This document shows, in pieces, positions 12,973 to 13,281 of a stretch of 13,281 nucleotides of DNA. The notes under the pieces were generated by a model. The model had not been told where the DNA came from. It did no database searches and worked only from the letters and a program-made list of their open reading frames with translations. Each line of letters starts with the position of its first letter. The stretch's first letter is position 1. Position numbers and translations under genes: made by a program. The stretch comes from DASVBE01 sp036375995 (GTDB lineage: Bacteria; Actinomycetota; Actinomycetes; Streptosporangiales; Streptosporangiaceae), in contig DASVBE010000239.1 of assembly GCA_036375995.1 (NCBI GenBank), positions 1 through 13,281 of the forward strand, written 5' to 3'.

Positions 12973-13281
12973 CTACCAGGAGCCGCTGTCCAGTGCGGGG
13001 GTGATCGCGGCCAGGCCGCGCACCACCGGGTTCTCCAGCGTGCCGATCCCGCTGACCGATATCCGCACGACGTGGCCCTCGTCCAGCGTGAAGGGCATCG
13101 GCGGCACCAGGCAGGTACCGGTCGACAGCACCACGCCCTCCGGGTGGACGTCAGCGAACATCAGGTAACCGATGAGCTCGTCGTAGCGCCGGCGCAGCTG
13201 CGCGGTGCTCGCGGTCCCGGTCCACTCCGCCGTGCCCGCTCGCGAGATCGTCAGCTCGATGGACAGCGCGTACGGATCGCT
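12973..13281 (-). CDS. Fumarylacetoacetate-hydrolase-family enzyme, C-terminal part (runs off right edge)
   Basis: The minus strand is open from the right edge to a TAG at 12975-12973, giving 102 residues of C-terminus. It begins SDPYALSIELTISRAGTAEW. Further on are RYDELIGYLMFADVHPEGVV, then LSTGTCLVPPMPFTL, DEGHVVRISVSGIGTL and ENPVVRGL. The gas-like ending 'GD/GHVVxIxxxGIGTLxNPV' after a 'STGTCLVPP' loop is typical of FAH-superfamily enzymes, which cleave or decarboxylate 1,3-dicarbonyl-type acids using a divalent metal held by acidic residues that here lie upstream of the window. An internal ATG at 13161 is not a start because homologous-looking sequence continues before it. The same-strand amidohydrolase downstream suggests a catabolic pair, though the 187-bp gap leaves co-transcription uncertain. 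Confidence 0.85.
   Translation of the reverse strand, partial: SDPYALSIELTISRAGTAEWTGTASTAQLRRRYDELIGYLMFADVHPEGVVLSTGTCLVPPMPFTLDEGHVVRISVSGIGTLENPVVRGLAAITPALDSGSW

Overview
The window is very GC-rich DNA in which nearly every frame stays open for long stretches. That base composition, together with an LLM-class (probably F420-type) oxidoreductase, an NB-ARC-type STAND protein, GTG starts and a giant WD40 protein, points to a high-GC actinomycete (Streptomyces or Streptosporangiales-like). I cannot place it more precisely from sequence alone. No tRNA, rRNA, CRISPR array, transposase or integrase was recognised.

Left block, all on the minus strand. Transcription runs right to left. The first unit is an ArsB/SLC13-type permease (5439-4129), an alpha/beta hydrolase (4099-3227) and an LLM-class flavin/F420 oxidoreductase (3136-2210). 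After a 137-bp gap comes a second unit: a 14-TM DHA2-type MFS exporter (2072-375), whose stop overlaps by 8 bp the start of an NB-ARC/STAND ATPase running off the left edge (382-1). A 28-bp near-perfect inverted repeat at the start of the MFS gene looks like a TetR-family operator. The block reads as small-molecule modification and efflux, but no substrate can be inferred.

Centre, plus strand. One gene of about 5.9 kb (5474-11422) encodes a 1982-residue protein with the order TIR, 15-bp-repeat-encoded linker, degenerate metallophosphoesterase, unclassified module, NACHT-type NTPase, pentapeptide repeats, fifteen WD40 repeats and a conserved-looking tail. It is laid out like an animal or plant NLR immune receptor (effector, oligomerising NTPase, sensor). 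The best hypothesis is a single-gene TIR-STAND anti-phage or cell-suicide protein. The TIR catalytic glutamate is present, whereas the metallophosphoesterase has lost most of its metal ligands.

Right block, minus strand. A metal-dependent amidohydrolase (12785-11496) converges on the TIR gene. Upstream of it is the C-terminal part of a fumarylacetoacetate-hydrolase-family enzyme that continues beyond the right edge (13281-12973). These look catabolic.

An unusual thread is recurrent tandem duplication with a 15-bp period at three separate places (3201-3230, 5332-5361, 6026-6130), plus a 24-bp-period duplication at the TIR gene's N-terminus.
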